A program made the translations under genes and the position numbers. Shown here piece after piece: positions 9,725 to 18,867 of a stretch of 64,000 nucleotides of DNA; position 1 is the stretch's first letter, and each line of letters begins with the position of its first letter. Under the pieces are notes generated by a model, which saw only the letters and a list, made by a program, of their open reading frames with translations, had not been told where the DNA came from and did not search any database. Origin of the DNA: Bacteroidota bacterium (GTDB lineage: Bacteria > Bacteroidota > Bacteroidia > Flavobacteriales > Flavobacteriaceae); NCBI GenBank assembly GCA_024279425.1, contig JAJRRO010000037.1:62001-126000 (forward strand), in the 5' to 3' direction.

Positions 9725-10764
9725 ACCAGACCGAATTTAACGACAATCCCCATAGAAGATACAATATCTTAACAGGAGAATGGGTGTTGGTATCTCCACA
9801 TCGGACCAAACGACCTTGGCAGGGCAAGGTAGAGAAATTGGCCGAATCCAAACGGCCCAAGTACGACCCTTCCTGTTATTTGTGCGCTACCAATGGACGT
9901 ATGGGGGGTGCGGTAAATCCAGACTACAAAAAACCGTTTTCCTTTGTAAACGATTTTTCGGCCTTGTTGAAAGATGTCAAAGCCGACATTTTCTCGAATG
10001 GCCTATTAAAGGCCGAATCCGAATCGGGCCTATGCAAGGTCATCTGCTTTTCACCCAACCATTCCCTTACTTTGCCATTAATGTCTGAAGCTGAAATAGA
10101 GGACGTAATTTCTCTTTGGCAAAAGGAATACCTTGAGTTAGGAGCCATGGAAGGAATCACCCACGTGCAGATATTTGAGAACAAGGGAGATATCATGGGG
10201 TGCAGTAATCCACATCCCCACGGGCAAATTTGGGCCCAACGTAATGTGCCCCAGGAGGTTCAAAAAAAGTGTGACCTACAATCATCCCATTGGGAAATTA
10301 AGGGTAGTAGTTTGCTGGGGGATTATTTGGCTCAGGAACTCAAATTGAATGAGCGTATTGTGTTGGAAAATGAACATTTTGTAATGTTGGTACCCTATTG
10401 GGCGGTCTGGCCTTATGAGGTGATGATTTTGCCAAAGCGAAAAATTGCCCATATAGCAGATGTTTCCGAAGCAGAAAGAAGCTCATTTGCTGAAATATTA
10501 AAAAAAACAACGGCTAGGTTGGATAATATTTTTGAGACTTCTTTTCCGTATTCAGCAGGTATACATCAAGCTCCTACAGATGGAAAGGAACATCCCGAAT
10601 GGCATTTTCATATGTCATTTTATCCACCCTTATTGCGATCTGCTACCGTTAAGAAATTTATGGTCGGCTATGAAATGTTTGCAAACCCGCAGCGGGATAT
10701 TACAGCAGAGCAGGCGGCCAACACCTTAAAGGAACTTTCTGATCAACACTATAGCAAAATATAG
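9721..10764 (+). CDS. galT: Galactose-1-phosphate uridylyltransferase
   Basis: 347 aa. It transfers UMP from UDP-glucose to galactose 1-phosphate. The HIT-like active site is H165-P-H167-G-Q, where H167 corresponds to the nucleophile H166 of the E. coli enzyme. Zinc ligands C52 and C55 are present. Second-domain motifs IHQAPTDG and EWHFHMSFYPP are intact. It overlaps galK by 4 nt. No galE is visible in the window, so UDP-galactose must be recycled by an epimerase encoded elsewhere. Confidence 0.97.
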   Translation: MNQTEFNDNPHRRYNILTGEWVLVSPHRTKRPWQGKVEKLAESKRPKYDPSCYLCATNGRMGGAVNPDYKKPFSFVNDFSALLKDVKADIFSNGLLKAESESGLCKVICFSPNHSLTLPLMSEAEIEDVISLWQKEYLELGAMEGITHVQIFENKGDIMGCSNPHPHGQIWAQRNVPQEVQKKCDLQSSHWEIKGSSLLGDYLAQELKLNERIVLENEHFVMLVPYWAVWPYEVMILPKRKIAHIADVSEAERSSFAEILKKTTARLDNIFETSFPYSAGIHQAPTDGKEHPEWHFHMSFYPPLLRSATVKKFMVGYEMFANPQRDITAEQAANTLKELSDQHYSKI

Positions 10765-10869
10765 TTTTTCCTATCATTGTAATGCCTTGAGCCTTGTGGT
10801 TGTAGCGCAAAAATGCATTCACTTGAGTAAATTTCAAATAGCTAATTGCTTTTTGCAAAATTGTTGTCA

Positions 10870-12039
10870 CTAATGCTTTTTTAACTTGTGTAATCTACCC
10901 AAACCAAATTGGTCTCCGGCTTTGTAGGTTTTACCATCTTTCATATATATTTCGATCATCTTTTCGCTAGAAACGGTATTGTAATTTTCATCTTGTAAAA
11001 GGTATAAGGTCTTTCGTGTCTTGGTATGGATTACCTCTCCACTTGATGGATAGGCATATTGACCATCCATGCTAAAAGTGACCCAGCCGGGCATATCGCT
11101 TAACGGGATGGTGGTAAGTTGTTGGTATGGTGCCTTTGCGTCAAAAATATGCATTCGCATGTTATGACCATCGCTTATCCATATTTCTTTTTCATCCGGA
11201 GTTAGACCTATACCATGACTTGGGTTGCCATGTCTGCGAACGGGCCCCTTATCCCAACCCTTAACCTCAACACTGGCTATTTTTTTTCCAGTTTGTAAAT
11301 CTCCTACCTCAAACCCTAAGAGTTCGTTGACATTCACATAAACAAGAGACTCATCGCTATTGATGGTAAAAGGTCGAATACCTGCACTGAAAGGGCCTAT
11401 TTTTTTTACAACTTTATGTGTTTCGGTATCTGCCACATGCAATAACGGAGACGCAATGTCTGCCATGTATGCCTGTTTCCCTGAAGGACCATAAATTGTA
11501 TTATGCGCTCTGGAATGTATTTTTATTTTGGTAATAATTGCTCCTGTCTTACAATTGACTACATTCCAAAAATCTTTTTCCAAGGACGGCAAATACATGG
11601 TCATCCCATCTGGAGAGATTGACATGCGATCACAACCACCCTCATAAGGGATTTCCCAAAGCACTTTTTCGGTATTCAAATCAATACGTTGTAGGGATTG
11701 TAATGTAGAGATATATACACTATTTAGAGGTACACTTACTGCAATACCCTTAACGTTTGATGGTTTGCCATTTTCGTGAAAACCCTGGGTACGTATTCGT
11801 TTTACGAATTTGTGATTGTTGTCTATATCAAAAACGAGTAATCCATGGCCGCCATAACCCAAATAATCACGAATACCGGGTGTTGCGACATAAAGATAAT
11901 GACCAGAGTCAATAGTATTTGTCAATGAAACTTCATTTTTCGAGGTTTTCATCGGTGTAATCCAAGCAGTGCTAACTCCAAACAGCATTGCACCTAGCAA
12001 TACAACGAGTGTAAGATATTTTTTCTTTTCATTTTTCAT
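10870..12039 (-). CDS. Secreted YncE/cytochrome-d1-like beta-propeller protein
   Basis: 389 aa. The N-terminal hydrophobic segment (YLTLVVLLGAMLFGVSTAW) is a signal peptide or anchor. The rest is a series of about 40-residue WD/YVTN-like repeats with MSISPDGMTMYLP, FTINSDESLVYVN, IGLTPDEKEIWISDG and FSMDGQYAYPSSG, as in seven-bladed propellers of the YncE/PQQ-dehydrogenase-associated type. No catalytic or heme ligand motif was recognised. It is monocistronic, convergent with galT and divergent from the next oxidoreductase. It may bind or process a carbohydrate or alcohol in the periplasm; the function is unknown. Confidence 0.75.
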   Translation of the reverse strand: MKNEKKKYLTLVVLLGAMLFGVSTAWITPMKTSKNEVSLTNTIDSGHYLYVATPGIRDYLGYGGHGLLVFDIDNNHKFVKRIRTQGFHENGKPSNVKGIAVSVPLNSVYISTLQSLQRIDLNTEKVLWEIPYEGGCDRMSISPDGMTMYLPSLEKDFWNVVNCKTGAIITKIKIHSRAHNTIYGPSGKQAYMADIASPLLHVADTETHKVVKKIGPFSAGIRPFTINSDESLVYVNVNELLGFEVGDLQTGKKIASVEVKGWDKGPVRRHGNPSHGIGLTPDEKEIWISDGHNMRMHIFDAKAPYQQLTTIPLSDMPGWVTFSMDGQYAYPSSGEVIHTKTRKTLYLLQDENYNTVSSEKMIEIYMKDGKTYKAGDQFGLGRLHKLKKH

Positions 12040-12276
12040 TTTTAAAGTTGGTTTAGGGATGGAATAGGTAGAAAGGTACTTATTTTAGGGTAAAGTGGAT
12101 AATTTTCCGCTGTCAAAAAAGTAAATCGATTAAGGAGTGGTTCAATGTAAACAAAATGTAAAAGGCACGACATTTATTACATAGAAATGTTAAGATAAAA
12201 TTGCTTTGTGATTATCTACTGAATCATATTTTTTTTGGTATAAAAGACGTATTTTAAAGGACCAAAAACCAACCCT

Positions 12277-13602
12277 ATGAGTGATAGACGAAAATTCATT
12301 AAAAATTTAGGAGCTGCCTCAATATTTACAACCGTTCCGTTAAGTCAAGTTTCAGCCAAGAAACCAAGTAAGACCAAAGAAAAGAATGTGATAGGCGCAG
12401 GGCTAATTGGTGTTCGTAATATGGGTTGGGGTGATTTAAATTCTTTTTTAAAAAATGAGGGTACACAATGTATCGCTCTTTGTGATGTTGATAGTGTTTT
12501 GCTTGAAAAACGGGCAAATGAGATTGAAGATCGAACAGGTAAACGGCCTAAAACCTTCAATGACCATCGTAAGTTTTTAGCTGTAAAGGGACTCGATGCT
12601 GTTTTTATTGGAACACCAGACCATTGGCATTGTATTCAAATGACAGATGCTTGTGCTGCCGGTAAGGATGTTTATGTTGAGAAACCTGTAGCCAATAGTA
12701 TTTTTGAAGCTGATTTGATGGTGAAAGCCGCACGCAAGTATGATAGGGTAGTACAAGTGGGGCAATGGCAAAGAAGTGACCCACATTGGAATTCTGCTTT
12801 TGAGTATCTCAATACGGGAGCCTTGGGGAAAATACGGCAGGTAAAAGCCTGGGCTAATGTAAATTATGGTCGCGAATTTGAAGTGGCCCCAGATACAGAT
12901 CCCCCAATGGGAGTTGACTATGACAGGTGGTTGGGACCTGCTACCAAAAGACCTTTTAATAAAAATAGGTTTCATGGTTCTTTTCGCTATTTCTGGGACT
13001 ATGCCGGAGGCCTTATGACCGACTGGGGCGTGCATATGCTGGATATGGTCTTAAAGGGCATGAATGCCACTGCTCCCAAATCTGTTGCCGCCATTGGTGG
13101 AAAAATGGCCTTTCCCAATAATGCTGCGGAAACTCCAGATACGCTGACTACAATTTATGACTTTGGGGATTTCAGTTTTGTGTGGGAGCAATTTATGGGT
13201 ATGGGAACTTCCCCCTATCTAGAGGAATCTGGAGAACCAGGAGTTGCTTTCATAGGGGAAAATGGCATTTTAGCCATCAATAGGGCAAGTTGGGAAGTAC
13301 TTCCGCTTGAATATAATGGCAAATACTTGACCGAAGTTTTGCCAAGGCGTAAGAGTAGATACAGCGGATTGGATGCGCATACCAAGAACTTCTTCGAATG
13401 CATTAAAAGCCGCAAGGACCCTAATTGTACCATTGAAATGGGTAGAAATGCCGCTTTGGTGGCCCATTTGGGAAATATCGCTTATCGGACAGGTAAAAAG
13501 TTGGAATGGAATGAAATAGAAGGACTTATTTCAAATACGACCGAAGCCAATGGTTATCTGATACCAGATTATCGCGCCCCCTGGAAATTATGGGAAGGTT
13601 AG
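12277..13602 (+). CDS. Tat-exported Gfo/Idh/MocA family oxidoreductase
   Basis: 441 aa with an N-terminal twin-arginine motif (DRRKFIKN) and hydrophobic run, so it is predicted periplasmic. The Rossmann glycine stretch is GAGLIGVRNMG. Family motifs are TPDHWH and the catalytic-Lys motif EKPVAN, and the C-terminal domain includes DWGVHMLDM. It is closer to the DUF1080-associated glycoside oxidoreductases than the copy at 3190, and the two align only moderately, so they are distinct paralogues. Candidate chemistry is NAD-dependent oxidation of a sugar hydroxyl, as in 3-keto-glycoside routes. It is followed by a carbohydrate-associated DUF3472 lipoprotein. Confidence 0.85.
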   Translation: MSDRRKFIKNLGAASIFTTVPLSQVSAKKPSKTKEKNVIGAGLIGVRNMGWGDLNSFLKNEGTQCIALCDVDSVLLEKRANEIEDRTGKRPKTFNDHRKFLAVKGLDAVFIGTPDHWHCIQMTDACAAGKDVYVEKPVANSIFEADLMVKAARKYDRVVQVGQWQRSDPHWNSAFEYLNTGALGKIRQVKAWANVNYGREFEVAPDTDPPMGVDYDRWLGPATKRPFNKNRFHGSFRYFWDYAGGLMTDWGVHMLDMVLKGMNATAPKSVAAIGGKMAFPNNAAETPDTLTTIYDFGDFSFVWEQFMGMGTSPYLEESGEPGVAFIGENGILAINRASWEVLPLEYNGKYLTEVLPRRKSRYSGLDAHTKNFFECIKSRKDPNCTIEMGRNAALVAHLGNIAYRTGKKLEWNEIEGLISNTTEANGYLIPDYRAPWKLWEG

Positions 13603-13801
13603 GGATTTAGATAGGCTACCTTATCGAGCAAATTAGTTAACGATTATAAGTTTTGCATTGAAAGTTAAACACGCAGTTTGGGAAGCTCAGTGCACTCCAA
13701 TTGTATTTTACAATCTTATTGCTATCTTCAACGGCCAATCGTCGAAATCCAAACGAGATATAATTTTGGAAGTCAGTATTGGTACGACTAATTCTTGTTG
13801 A

Positions 13802-15103
13802 ATGAAAAGCTTGATTTCTACTTTGATTACCATTTTCTCAATTTGCATTTACGCATGTTCACAAGAAGATACTACCAGCTCTTCCGAAAAAGCATTGAAT
13901 ATTCAAATTGCCACTGCTGGGAATTCTTGGGTGATGGACAACAACAAGTATATTCCATCTACTATCATTGGGGATGAAGGCGTTAGTAATTGGACTAATA
14001 GTAAACATGTTATTCGAACATTTTTTTATGTGGGTAGGGCTGGGAAAATATCTTTGGGACTTAAGGCAAAGGTCGAATCTGGAACATCCAAAATTAAAGT
14101 CTTATTTGGAAATGAATCGAAGGAAATTGAACTGAAAGAATCACAATTTGATGACATTTATATAGACGGCTTTCAAATAGACCGTGTGGGATACCATTAC
14201 GTCGATTTAGTGGGATTGGAGAAGAGTGGAACTGGTTATGCCAACGTAAGCCATATTTTATTAGGAAATATCAAAGATGATGAAGTAAAATTTATTAGAG
14301 ATGAATATTATTGGGGACGAAGAGGCCCCTCGGTCCATTTAAATTATGAAATACCCGAAGAGGTAGGAGACATCGAATGGTTTTACAGTGAACTGTTGAT
14401 ACCCAAAGAGCAAGATGTAATAGGGTCTTATTTTATGGCCAACGGTTTTAACCATGGTTACTTTGGAATACAAGTGAATTCATCCACTGAAAGAAGGGTT
14501 CTTTTTTCAATTTGGAGTCCGTATCAAACGGATAATCCAGAGGACATACCTGAAGATTACAAAATTAAATTAATAAAAAAGGGCGATGGTGTTATCAGTG
14601 GTGAATTCGGTAATGAGGGTTCTGGTGGTCAAAGTTATAAGATATTCGATTGGAAAACAGAGGTAAATTATAGATTTCTTGTCGGGGCTAGTCCATCTGA
14701 AGATAATCATACTGATTATACCGCCTATTTTTATGATCCTGAAATGAACAATTGGAATTTAATTGCCCAATTCAGAAGGCCTAAAACCAATACCTATTTA
14801 AAGGGCTTGTATTCTTTTTTAGAAAATTTCATTCCAGACCAAGGTGTGTTCGATAGAAAAGGAATGTACAGTAACCAGTGGGTATATGACGCTTCGGGAT
14901 GGCATGAAATGGATACGATTAAATTTACTGCAGATAATACGGGTAGAAAACAAAATAGATTGGATTATTCGGGAGGTGTTGACGCAAATGTTTTTTATTT
15001 AAGGCATTGCGGTTTTACCGATAACCAAACACCAGTCGATGCTGAATTTAAAAGAAACAAACTGGGGGTGGCACCCAACATTGATTTTGACTCATTAGAA
15101 TAA
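13802..15103 (+). CDS. DUF5077/DUF3472 lipoprotein, carbohydrate-associated
   Basis: 433 aa. The lipobox IYAC gives lipid Cys19, so it is envelope-anchored. Residues about 33-160 look like a DUF5077 beta-sandwich (IATAGNSWVMDNNKYIP and the RTFFYVGRAGKISLGLKA stretch). Residues about 165-410 look like DUF3472 (GRRGPSVHLNYE, ending in a Trp- and Tyr-rich region with DRKGMYSNQW). These domains are common in polysaccharide-utilisation loci of Bacteroidota. Their activity is not established to my knowledge, so I assign no reaction. Placement between a glycoside-type oxidoreductase and an aldo/keto reductase fits a sugar role. Confidence 0.7.
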   Translation: MKSLISTLITIFSICIYACSQEDTTSSSEKALNIQIATAGNSWVMDNNKYIPSTIIGDEGVSNWTNSKHVIRTFFYVGRAGKISLGLKAKVESGTSKIKVLFGNESKEIELKESQFDDIYIDGFQIDRVGYHYVDLVGLEKSGTGYANVSHILLGNIKDDEVKFIRDEYYWGRRGPSVHLNYEIPEEVGDIEWFYSELLIPKEQDVIGSYFMANGFNHGYFGIQVNSSTERRVLFSIWSPYQTDNPEDIPEDYKIKLIKKGDGVISGEFGNEGSGGQSYKIFDWKTEVNYRFLVGASPSEDNHTDYTAYFYDPEMNNWNLIAQFRRPKTNTYLKGLYSFLENFIPDQGVFDRKGMYSNQWVYDASGWHEMDTIKFTADNTGRKQNRLDYSGGVDANVFYLRHCGFTDNQTPVDAEFKRNKLGVAPNIDFDSLE

Positions 15104-15315
15104 TATGTATTATAAATCCCTTTGCCTTGGTACAGGATAGTAGTTGAATTTGGGTCTTTCTTACCACAAAGATAATTGCGCTATGCTTCTTGAAGGTAAT
15201 GGTAATGCCTTGGGCTAATAGCAAAAAGAAAGGCTAATATTGGATAAATAAAAAGCAGAGAAAAGGTCATTACATGAGTTAGAATAAATTATTTAATCGG
15301 AATTAATATTTTAGT

Positions 15316-16314
15316 ATGAGAAAAGAATATTTGGCAAATGCCAACAGGTATGATACAATGAAATATAACCGCTGTGGAGACAGTGGATTATTATTGCCAA
15401 TAATATCATTAGGGTTATGGCATAACTTTGGAGGTGTGGATGTGCACGAGAATAGCCGGGCAATGGTTCAAAGAGCGTTCGATTTGGGAATAACCCATTT
15501 TGATCTGGCGAATAATTATGGTCCACCATATGGGTCAGCGGAAGAAACCTTTGGAAAAATCCTAAAAGAAGATATGAAGTCCTATCGCGACGAAATGATC
15601 ATTACTTCCAAGGCAGGGTATGATATGTGGCCTGGGCCTTATGGAGAATGGGGCTCTCGAAAATACCTGATTGCCAGTTGTGACCAAAGTCTAAAACGCA
15701 TGGGGTTGGACTATGTTGACATTTTTTATAGCCATAGACCAGACCCAAATACCCCGTTGGAAGAGACCATGATGGCTTTGGATCAAATTGTTAGGTCAGG
15801 TAAGGCACTGTATGCGGGAATATCATCATATTCCCCAGAGCAATCCCTACAGGCATTAGATATCTTAAAGGGTTTAGGAACCCCCTGCTTGGTGCATCAA
15901 CCTTCCTATAGTATGTTCAATAGATGGGTAGAAGATGGTCTTTTAGATGTTTTAAGAACAAATGGTGTGGGTTCAGTGGTCTTTAGTCCCTTGTTTCAAG
16001 GTCTTCTGACAGACAAATATCTGGATGGTATTCCCAAAGAATCCCGAGCGGCCAAATCACACGGTCATTTACAAATGGATCAAGTGACTACGGACAATGT
16101 CGAAAAAGTTAAAAAATTGAGCGAAATAGCAAAGGGCAGAGGCCAAAAAATGGCTCAAATGGCCCTTGCCTGGGTACTCAGGGATGAAGCGATTACCTCG
16201 GTGATTATTGGTGCAAGCAAAGTGTCCCAAATCGAGGATGCAGTCGCCATACAATCAAATCTCAAGTTTACATCTGATGAGTTGAATGCCATTGAAGACA
16301 TATTAAAAAAATGA
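15316..16314 (+). CDS. Aldo/keto reductase, YghZ (Gpr)-like
   Basis: 332 aa TIM-barrel reductase. It is strikingly like E. coli YghZ, the L-glyceraldehyde 3-phosphate reductase, over its whole length: GLWHNFG, FDLANNYGPPYGSAEE (catalytic D and Y), SKAGYDMWPGPYGEWGSRKY (catalytic K), FYSHRPDPNTPLEE and the NADP-binding IGASKVSQIEDAV. It would reduce an aldehyde such as methylglyoxal, glyceraldehyde phosphate or a sugar aldehyde with NADPH. It is followed after 79 nt by an SDR on the same strand, probably the same transcript. Confidence 0.9.
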   Translation: MRKEYLANANRYDTMKYNRCGDSGLLLPIISLGLWHNFGGVDVHENSRAMVQRAFDLGITHFDLANNYGPPYGSAEETFGKILKEDMKSYRDEMIITSKAGYDMWPGPYGEWGSRKYLIASCDQSLKRMGLDYVDIFYSHRPDPNTPLEETMMALDQIVRSGKALYAGISSYSPEQSLQALDILKGLGTPCLVHQPSYSMFNRWVEDGLLDVLRTNGVGSVVFSPLFQGLLTDKYLDGIPKESRAAKSHGHLQMDQVTTDNVEKVKKLSEIAKGRGQKMAQMALAWVLRDEAITSVIIGASKVSQIEDAVAIQSNLKFTSDELNAIEDILKK

Positions 16315-16393
16315 AAATACGGTTTGATTAGAAAAAGGAGCAGCAATAGCCTTTTTCAAAGCCTATCAAAGCTATAAATAGTAACAATTGACT

Positions 16394-17146
16394 ATGCAAT
16401 TTAAAAACAAAATAGCTCTTGTCACGGGAGGGGCCCGTGATATTGGCAGGGCCATAAGTTTAAAGTTGACTGAAGGTGGGGCCAAGGTGATTCTTCACTA
16501 CTACCAATCAGATGAAGCAGCTCAAGAGACATTAGATTTAATTAAGGAAAAAGGAGGAGAGGCCTTTATTTTCAAAGCAGATTTAAGGAAGATAGAGGAT
16601 GTACGGAAACTCAAGGAATTCAGTATTGAAAAATTTGGTGATTCTCTGAATATTCTTGTCAATAATTCGGGAGGGCTAATTGCTCGGAAGAGATTGGAAG
16701 AACAAGACGAGGCATTTTATAATGCTGTCATGGACTTAAATTTCAAATCCCTCTTTTTGGTTTCGAATGCTTTTGTAGGAATGATGTCTTCCGGCGGGGC
16801 CATTGTTAATCTTTCATCCTTGGCCGCACGAGACGGAGGAGGAAGAGGTTCCTCTCTCTATGCCGCATCCAAGGGAGCTATTACAACATATACGCGTTCA
16901 TTGGCAAAAGAACTTGGCCCTGTAGGTATTAGGGTTAACTCGGTCTGTCCAGGTTTAATTGACACTACATTTCATGATATTTTCACTCCAGATGAGGTCC
17001 GTAAAAGAGTGGCTGACGCAACGCCATTACGAAGAGAAGGAACATCTGAGGATGTGGCTGACTTAGTTGCCTTTTTAGTATCTGACAAAGCCTCCTTTAT
17101 TACTGGTGCCAATTATGATATCAACGGTGGACTAGGGTTTTCCTGA
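16394..17146 (+). CDS. SDR family oxidoreductase
   Basis: 250 aa from ATG 16394; a TTG two codons upstream is also in frame. It is complete, with the cofactor loop TGGARDIGRAI (normally GxxxGIG), NNSGG, the Ser of LSSLAARD, the catalytic YAASK and the C-terminal ITGANYDINGGLGF. The reaction is NAD(P)-dependent oxidoreduction of a sugar, a sugar acid or 3-oxoacyl-ACP; the context of an aldo/keto reductase and galactose genes favours a carbohydrate. It closes the sugar-catabolism region, and the next gene belongs to the stress island. Confidence 0.88.
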   Translation: MQFKNKIALVTGGARDIGRAISLKLTEGGAKVILHYYQSDEAAQETLDLIKEKGGEAFIFKADLRKIEDVRKLKEFSIEKFGDSLNILVNNSGGLIARKRLEEQDEAFYNAVMDLNFKSLFLVSNAFVGMMSSGGAIVNLSSLAARDGGGRGSSLYAASKGAITTYTRSLAKELGPVGIRVNSVCPGLIDTTFHDIFTPDEVRKRVADATPLRREGTSEDVADLVAFLVSDKASFITGANYDINGGLGFS

Positions 17147-17262
17147 CGAAAAAGTGTTAAAAAGGATATGAATCGCCTTGGTCCGTTTTCTTGCTATTAT
17201 CGCCATACCCTGTCTTTTGATACGATGTGATCTTAACTAATTAATTCCATGTGAAATTATGA

Positions 17263-17305
17263 TGATATATGTCATGGTATCATTTAGACAAAGGAATTAG
17301 CTTTA
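17263..17305 (+). promoter_or_regulatory. FNR/CRP-type box and -7 element of hpf
   Basis: The palindrome TGATATATGTCA (17263-17274) fits TGAYNNNNRTCA. The Bacteroidota-type -7 element TAGCTTTA begins at 17298, 24 nt after the last base of the box, and the hpf ATG follows at 17328. The spacing corresponds to an activator site centred near -41.5. Confidence 0.65.
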
Positions 17306-17327
17306 TATTAATCTTAAACAATATACT

Positions 17328-17627
17328 ATGACAATCGATATTCAATATGTTCAGATGGCTACCAGTGAAGCTATGGATTCACTTTTGACGACAAAATTAA
17401 ATAAACTTGCCAAAAAATATGACTGGATAATAAGGGCTCGAGTTCACTTTAAACAAGAAAATGACCCAACGGGAAAGGGTAAGATCTGTGAAATGGAGCT
17501 CAGTGTGCCGGGACCACGAATATTCGCACAATCCAACGAAGACGATTTCGAGAAAGCAGCAGCTGAGACCATAAAGGATCTTGAAAAACAACTAAGTAAA
17601 AGAAAGGCAAGAATGAACAAGCATTGA
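17328..17627 (+). CDS. hpf: Short ribosome hibernation promoting factor (HPF/RaiA family)
   Basis: 99 aa, the length of short HPF. It binds 30S/70S ribosomes in resting cells to protect and inactivate them. The beta-alpha-beta-beta-beta-alpha S30AE fold is recognisable: an N-terminal QYVQMATSEAMDSLLTTKL helix, a central basic segment around KKYDWIIRARVHFKQE, a strand ICEMELSVPGPRIFAQ and the terminal helix FEKAAAETIKDLEKQLSKRKAR. It has no C-terminal dimerisation domain of long HPF. It is transcribed from a TGAYNNNNRTCA promoter, apparently together with the decayed Usp gene 36 nt downstream. Confidence 0.88.
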   Translation: MTIDIQYVQMATSEAMDSLLTTKLNKLAKKYDWIIRARVHFKQENDPTGKGKICEMELSVPGPRIFAQSNEDDFEKAAAETIKDLEKQLSKRKARMNKH

Positions 17628-17662
17628 TTTACAGATATATTGTATGCAGTTAATTATACATC

Positions 17663-18421
17663 ATGAAAGGAATACTCATACCTGTTGACTTTTCAGAGCA
17701 CTCAGAATATGCGCTAGAAGTTGCAGCCCTTATGGCCAAAAAAATTGAAGCGGATTTGTTCATACTTCATATGCTGGGTCTTTCAGAAGCTATTTTCACT
17801 AAAAATGAATCACAGGAGTTCATGCAAGCCCAATACTATATGAAATTAGCAAAAAAGAGGTTCGATTCATTTTTGGATAAGCCCTATACAGGGGCTTAAA
17901 ACTTTTCAAACGGTACAGAACTACAAAGACTTCTATGAAATCAATAATTTCGTTAAAGAAAAAGATATCGATTTGGTGGTCATGGGTTCCCATGGTACAA
18001 GTGGATTAAGCCGTTTATTTGTAGGCTCAAATACCCAAAAAGTCGTGAGGACCTGTAGTGTTCCTGTTTTGACTATAAAAAGAAGAAGACCAGATTTTTT
18101 GGAATGATTGGTGCAAGAGTCCATTTGGTCTATGTAAACCTACCAAATATTAACTTTAAAAGTACTGAAGAAATGAAGAAGCAGGTTGAGCTGTTCATGA
18201 GTGTTACCCATTATGGAAATACCATTAAAAATGAACAAGTGGTTTGTCTGAATGATTACAGTACTGAAGAAGGTATTTATAATTATGCAAAATCGATAGA
18301 TGCTGATCTAATAGCTATACCAACCCATGGCAGACAAGGTTTGGCACATTTCTTTAAGGGTAGTATTGGCGAGGATATTGCAAACCATGCCAGTTTGCCC
18401 GTATTAACCTTTAGATTGTAG
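17663..18421 (+). pseudogene. Two-domain UspA, frameshifted and internally deleted
   Basis: Three pieces of one tandem-domain universal stress protein can be read. Piece one (17663-17899) starts MKGILIPVDFSEHSEYALEV and stops early after FLDKPYTGA. Piece two, in the +1 frame from about 17886 to 18106, reads FVKEKDIDLVVMGSHG then a GSNTQKV ATP-site motif (GxxGx9GS) and ends RRRPDFLE-stop. Piece three (18104-18421), back in the first frame, starts IGARVHLVYVNLPNINF and ends the second Usp domain with PVLTFRL. Between pieces two and three the opening strand and helix of domain two (roughly 25-30 residues in intact relatives) are missing. It therefore has a frameshift plus a deletion and is unlikely to give a full protein. 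Confidence 0.8.
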
Positions 18422-18516
18422 GTTTACTTTGGCAAAAGAAATCAAACTCGGCCAATAGTATCAATTCCGATTTATTTTCTTCCACAACTCGTATTCATTT
18501 TAATTTAGTAGCACGA

Positions 18517-18756
18517 TTAAAGGGAAAGCTCGGTCTGCGGGTCGCATTTATGAACACGGTTTAGGGGGTAACCAATGCAACGGAGTTCTCGTTTCACTTT
18601 TTTAACAACTCCATTACTATCAAATACAAAGGAAAGTGTTTTGTTTTCCAGATCAATGTCCAATATCCTCATATCCAGAATTCGACTTAAGTTTCTAATA
18701 ATAGTCAGCCTGCACTCATCGGATTTCAATTTATCTATTTGCCCAGTTACTTCCAT
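18517..18756 (-). CDS. Small protein with a divergent heavy-metal-associated (HMA) fold
   Basis: 79 aa. The pattern of an HMA ferredoxin-like domain is visible: a first strand and loop (QIDKLKSDECRLTII), a helix (RNLSRILDMR), a strand pair (ILDIDLENKTLSFVFDS) and a helix ending KRELRCIGYPL. It matches the layout of CopZ-like domains, where the loop would be CxxC. Here the loop reads SDEC, so only one Cys is present and metal binding by the usual pair is lost. Its promoter has the island's shared box, so it is probably a stress-regulated gene with a non-canonical role. The assignment rests on pattern only. Confidence 0.5.
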   Translation of the reverse strand: MEVTGQIDKLKSDECRLTIIRNLSRILDMRILDIDLENKTLSFVFDSNGVVKKVKRELRCIGYPLNRVHKCDPQTELSL

Positions 18757-18774
18757 AATAGTCTTGTTTTTTTG

Positions 18775-18848
18775 GAAATTTACAACGCATTATTTCTTTT
18801 TGAAATGATTTGGATCAGCTTATAAAAGCATTCTTTTTCATTCTTTTA
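18775..18848. promoter_or_regulatory. Shared FNR/CRP-type box between HMA-like gene and ROK kinase
   Basis: TGATTTGGATCA (18806-18817) is flanked at exactly 24 nt on each side by -7-like elements. On the minus strand TAAATTTC starts at 18782 for the gene starting at 18756. On the plus strand TTCTTTTA starts at 18841 for the ROK gene at 18868. One activator could serve both directions. Confidence 0.6.
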
Positions 18849-18867
18849 CAACTTAATCCCGACTAAA

